This document shows, in pieces, positions 4,815 to 8,224 of a stretch of DNA of 8,224 nt. This stretch comes from Dehalococcoidia bacterium. Its GTDB lineage: Bacteria > Chloroflexota > Dehalococcoidia > JACPQF01. The notes under the pieces were generated by a model. It did no database searches. It was not told where the DNA came from and saw nothing but the letters and a program-made list of their open reading frames with translations. The stretch is taken from positions 1 to 8,224 of the forward strand of contig JAUSEJ010000172.1 in NCBI GenBank assembly GCA_030650265.1, read 5' to 3'. A program made the position numbers and the translations under genes. Within the stretch, counting starts at the first letter, position 1; every line of letters begins with the position of its first letter.

Positions 4815-7800
4815 TTGGCTCTCCGGTACCTTCTTATTATAGCTTTCCTGACATCATTCGGATTGGCTTCTACCGCTGTTCTTTTCGGTTCTCCGCTCGC
4901 TACCACACAGGGGTCAATATCGCCTCAGGCAGCATACTCAGCGATTGCCTTAGTACGCGGCCCAACTTCCTACACAACAAACGTCATAACCTTGACGTCA
5001 TCGCCAAGGACGATGGTCAGAAACCCAAAGAACGGATTGCTATATGTTTTGGGTGACAACGCGATATTTGTAATCGCCGAGAATACGCTCGTTGCAACTA
5101 TACCAATTCTATTTGATCTGTCCGAACAGACCTATAAATTTGAAGTTGACCCGTTCTCAGGGATTGTTTACTTGATCATGAGTCATTCAAGCGAAGGCAC
5201 AATCGCAGTTATCGATGGCACTCAGTTGCTGGGCTCAATCGTGATTGCCGACCCGGCAAGGACATTAAGAGAAGCAGTTTTCAACATTGCAGACCGAAAT
5301 CTCTATGTGAATTCAACAGGGAACATTTACGGATCCCTTGATGTTCATATGACGGTAATGAGCAGCACTTCCGTCATAACTAGTTTCAACCTAGGAAATA
5401 CCGGTTACCTCGGCCCTCATGCGAATCCAGTCAATGGATACGTTTATGCATGGGATTTCTGGGGTGGGGTATCCATTATGAATAGCGAAGGCATTGCGGC
5501 TTCAGTAAACCTAGGGTTCTTTCCGAGTTGGGACGCAATAGCGAGCAATAGGGCTTCTGGGATAACCTACATAGGCGGCTACATAGGCGGTGTCACTGGG
5601 ATAAACAACGTAATCAGTGCATTTCAGGGCCCTAATCACCTGGCCGATATTCGATGGGTTCCACAGTCGGACTACCCTTCTGATATTACCATGATGATCG
5701 CCCATCCTTCGACAAGTCTCGTCTATGCGCTCTACAACGAATCGGGACAGGACGTCGTGAGAGTCTTGAGCGGGACGGATGATGTCACTGTCCTCCAACC
5801 ACCCGGAAAGACGGTATACTCAATGGCCATAAACTCCCAAAATGGGTTGCTATACATAGCATCCGTGGGCGAGCCAATTCAAGGTCTCGTTTCAACTCTT
5901 CTTTCAGTCTACACTGGAACACAATTGTTGCAAACCATTCCGTTGCCATATTTTAGTGGTCGCTTGTACACTGGAGAAGGTACCGACACCGTGGTCGCTC
6001 TCCCTGGGGGCGTTAGTGATGTTTGCGACACTTGGCCTACGTATATTGTCAAGGGTACTACACTAGTTGACGCTATTATGCTCGACTGGCCCAAAGATGC
6101 GATAGTGGCTCCGGATGGAAGCATTTATTTGACTATGCCTTGTAGGCAAGCGGTATTGCACCTCAATCCCAAACAGACCCCCTACTCCATTGCTGGTCGT
6201 GTGTCCGATGGCAACAGCAACCCCATCGCTGGCGTGACCATCTCCGCCGGTTATGGCATTAGTTCTACCACGGACGCCACCGGCAACTACACCATCACCG
6301 GTATCGTCAGTGGCACCTACACCCTTACCCCTAGCAAGAGCGGCTATAGCTTCTCGCCTACCTTACGCACACTGAACGTGCCGCCCAGCGCTGTCGGCCA
6401 GAACTTCTACGGGCTGGCTGCGGCAAGAGTCGTGGATCCCCTGACATCAACCGTCGAAGTAAGCTCGCTTTTTGTCGAGGCCAACGGCGTCGATTCGAGT
6501 GCCATAACCGTAACTCTCAAGACAGCAGCCGGGGCGCCAGTGGGCGGCAAGATGGTGCAATTGATATCGGAGCGCGGCGGGCAGGATATTATCACTCAAC
6601 CCGCGAATGCGACCAACGCTTTTGGCATAGCCACTTCATCCGTCCGCTCAATGACCGCCGGCTCAGCGCCCATTTGGGCCTGGGTCAGCCAGGACGGCAT
6701 CAGGCTCAGCGGCCCGATCACCTTTACCTTCGGCACTATGGGCCCGGTGCCCGACCCCCTACGATACAAAGCCAATGCCACGGCAAATCGAGCCGCCGAT
6801 ACCTTGCATAAGATGCTCGCTGACGATCAGGCAGTAGTGGACGAAGCGATCTATATCCGCGGGGCAGTCGGAGAGTACACTTACAAATTGTCGTCTGATA
6901 TGATCGAAGGCGCTCTCGACACCTTCGGCGGCTTGTCCGACTGGAACAACGGCGTCTTGGCTACACGCTACACGTATCCAGGCTGGGATGTGGCGAAGAA
7001 CTCACCGGCCTGGGCCAGTCCGGCGGTCTGCAAGATCAGCAGCGCCTTTATGAAAGACGCTACATCCGGCATCGGCAACCAAGTTGGACAACGAGCCGCC
7101 CGTCTTGCTCTCGGCTCCGGCCTTTATCTGCTGACTGCTCAAAAGAATAACGAATGCCTCGGTGACTTGCGCGATGACCTCGTGGTAGATAGCTGGAACA
7201 TCGCCAATCTGCTGATCGGACATCTCGAACGGCCTCTCGCTGAATGGCCAGTCAAGAAGCTTACCGATGACAAACTGGCTTTCCAGCAATCGCAAATCAA
7301 CCGGTTGAATAATGTCAGAATCCCTCAACTCACCCAATCTCAAATCGACGCCTACGTGGCGGACCTCAATGCTCGGGCCAACGCGCTTGACACGTTCCAC
7401 AACCGATTGCAGGATGCGCGCTGGACTTTGGAATCCATTCATCAAGCCAATGCCGCCGACCCTTGGGGTGGCCAGACCATTCAAATGATACTGCGTCTCT
7501 CGGCCAAGGGAATAGGGACGTATTTCTTTGACGGCGCCGGCCAAGCTCTGGTCAGCGGGTCGTTGGGCGCCTTCGACGCCTATATGGACGCGAATGCCCT
7601 CAGCGAATCGGTGATGATGGCGGCAGTGGCAAATGCCACAATCGCCAAAACCGCACCTGAAGCCATTGCCAGCGTGGCGGACACGATAGCTGTAGGTTTC
7701 GATCAGGTGATCAGAGGCCAGAATCCTAGCACACCTCAAGGTTCGATAAGCAATATCCAGCACTTCAGCGAGGGGAACAGCGATTGGCATTTCGGTTGGA

Positions 7801-8224
7801 ATGAGAAGGCATCCTATTCCACCGTGACGGTCCGGAATACCGGGGGTGCCCCTGCCACGTACCAGATAATATCACGCTATTTGGCCCAGACCACTAGACT
7901 AAGCTTGCCATGGGCCTACTTGTGGATGCACTCCGAAGCCAATCCCGTAACGTTAGCTCCTGGCGAGTCGAGAACGGTACAAGTGGATTACCTCAAAGAT
8001 GGCGCCGGCTATTCACCGCATGAAGGAGGATGGGGGGCGCAGGCCTCGCCGATTGAAGTCGTCCTGCAGGGCTTGAACCAGACCGGGACGTTCAACCTGG
8101 CCAGTGTGCCAAGCTCATGGAATCCAAGCAAGATGACGCCGGCGAGGCCGGATCAAGACTCTTCAGTCAGTCGCCTCGCCGTGGATCTCCCTACCATCGA
8201 TGCGCCACTAATGGCGTTTGTAGG
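4815..8224 (+). CDS. Very large exported multidomain protein (beta-propeller, CarboxypepD-reg-like, Big-1-like), 3' end outside window
   Basis: The frame is open for 1136 codons from TTG 4815 to the window edge without a stop. Residues 1-21 form a signal peptide (MALRYLLIIAFLTSFGLAST). Residues 65-452 carry about eight repeats ending in a 'G(L/I/V)(L/V/T)Y' strand, e.g. NPKNGLLYVL (70), DPFSGIVYLI (112), ANPVNGYVYA (203), SNRASGITYI (244), AHPSTSLVYA (296), NSQNGLLYIA (340) and APDGSIYLTM (432), as in YVTN/NHL-like beta-propellers. Residues 457-532 are a carboxypeptidase-regulatory-like beta-sandwich (GRVSDGNSNPIAGVTISAG). Residues 542-641 resemble a Big-1 (invasin/intimin-type) Ig domain. 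Residues 648-970 are an Ala-rich, mostly helical region without a recognised family. Residues 995-1098 look like another Ig-like domain (VTVRNTGGAPATY; LAPGESRTVQVDY). The protein is probably secreted or displayed on the surface, for adhesion or binding. Base composition differs sharply between propeller and later domains, suggesting domain acquisition. Confidence 0.85.
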   Translation, partial: MALRYLLIIAFLTSFGLASTAVLFGSPLATTQGSISPQAAYSAIALVRGPTSYTTNVITLTSSPRTMVRNPKNGLLYVLGDNAIFVIAENTLVATIPILFDLSEQTYKFEVDPFSGIVYLIMSHSSEGTIAVIDGTQLLGSIVIADPARTLREAVFNIADRNLYVNSTGNIYGSLDVHMTVMSSTSVITSFNLGNTGYLGPHANPVNGYVYAWDFWGGVSIMNSEGIAASVNLGFFPSWDAIASNRASGITYIGGYIGGVTGINNVISAFQGPNHLADIRWVPQSDYPSDITMMIAHPSTSLVYALYNESGQDVVRVLSGTDDVTVLQPPGKTVYSMAINSQNGLLYIASVGEPIQGLVSTLLSVYTGTQLLQTIPLPYFSGRLYTGEGTDTVVALPGGVSDVCDTWPTYIVKGTTLVDAIMLDWPKDAIVAPDGSIYLTMPCRQAVLHLNPKQTPYSIAGRVSDGNSNPIAGVTISAGYGISSTTDATGNYTITGIVSGTYTLTPSKSGYSFSPTLRTLNVPPSAVGQNFYGLAAARVVDPLTSTVEVSSLFVEANGVDSSAITVTLKTAAGAPVGGKMVQLISERGGQDIITQPANATNAFGIATSSVRSMTAGSAPIWAWVSQDGIRLSGPITFTFGTMGPVPDPLRYKANATANRAADTLHKMLADDQAVVDEAIYIRGAVGEYTYKLSSDMIEGALDTFGGLSDWNNGVLATRYTYPGWDVAKNSPAWASPAVCKISSAFMKDATSGIGNQVGQRAARLALGSGLYLLTAQKNNECLGDLRDDLVVDSWNIANLLIGHLERPLAEWPVKKLTDDKLAFQQSQINRLNNVRIPQLTQSQIDAYVADLNARANALDTFHNRLQDARWTLESIHQANAADPWGGQTIQMILRLSAKGIGTYFFDGAGQALVSGSLGAFDAYMDANALSESVMMAAVANATIAKTAPEAIASVADTIAVGFDQVIRGQNPSTPQGSISNIQHFSEGNSDWHFGWNEKASYSTVTVRNTGGAPATYQIISRYLAQTTRLSLPWAYLWMHSEANPVTLAPGESRTVQVDYLKDGAGYSPHEGGWGAQASPIEVVLQGLNQTGTFNLASVPSSWNPSKMTPARPDQDSSVSRLAVDLPTIDAPLMAFV
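5568..5591 (+). repeat. 12-nt tandem duplication encoding YIGG-YIGG
   Basis: TACATAGGCGGC is followed directly by TACATAGGCGGT, differing only in the last base. It adds four residues (253-260 region) inside the propeller part of the large protein and keeps the frame. It is probably a recent slippage duplication. Confidence 0.7.

Noticed and set aside
7002..7790. Long minus-strand open frame (262 codons) opposite the large secreted-protein gene
   Set aside because: The plus-strand frame is open far beyond it on both sides and carries recognisable domains. The antisense translation has no recognised motif and many Arg/His/Cys residues, as expected of a shadow frame.

Overview
The window looks like chromosomal DNA of a free-living bacterium. 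A member of the Chloroflexota is my best guess, but it is tentative. The hints are the style of the ComEC core motifs, a secreted protein with the 'TPSKSGYSFSP' type of carboxypeptidase-regulatory-like repeat, and the 8-nt C(A/G)C(A/G)(A/G)AG-type extragenic repeats. Four of the seven genes appear to start with GTG or TTG; three of those four have a well-placed Shine-Dalgarno sequence.

Layout. (1) Positions 1-2242, minus strand: a DNA-uptake operon, comEA followed by comEC. ComEC runs off the left edge, so its C-terminal part is not seen. A good sigma70-type promoter (2214-2242) with a palindrome just downstream of the predicted transcription start (2183-2196) precedes comEA. The 245-nt gap between comEA and comEC holds a bipartite inverted repeat (1383-1533), each arm made of three 8-nt units. 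(2) Positions 2243-2499: no gene seen. (3) Positions 2500-4660, plus strand: an accessory block. It begins with a strong promoter (2500-2528), then a 188-residue IS1182-type transposase N-terminal fragment, a 127-residue protein of unknown function, a tyrosine recombinase that has all six catalytic residues but no usual core-binding domain, and an 85-residue partner overlapping the recombinase by 4 nt (ATGA). A weak hairpin plus U-run may end this block. (4) Positions 4815-8224, plus strand: the 5' 1136 codons of a very large exported protein. Its order is signal peptide, repeat-rich beta-propeller, carboxypeptidase-regulatory-like beta-sandwich, Big-1-like Ig domain, long helical Ala-rich region, then another Ig-like domain, running off the right edge.

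How the parts relate. ComEA binds incoming double-stranded DNA outside the membrane and ComEC forms the channel that takes a single strand into the cytosol. The block next to it carries transposase and recombinase genes, so the com operon borders an accessory, recombination-associated region. The large surface protein seems to be mosaic: its propeller part is clearly more AT-rich (74/180 GC counted over 5041-5220) than its 3' part (100/180 over 7021-7200). No tRNA, rRNA or CRISPR array was seen. No complete known defence system can be identified; the most interesting candidates are the recombinase/85-residue pair and the mosaic secreted protein.
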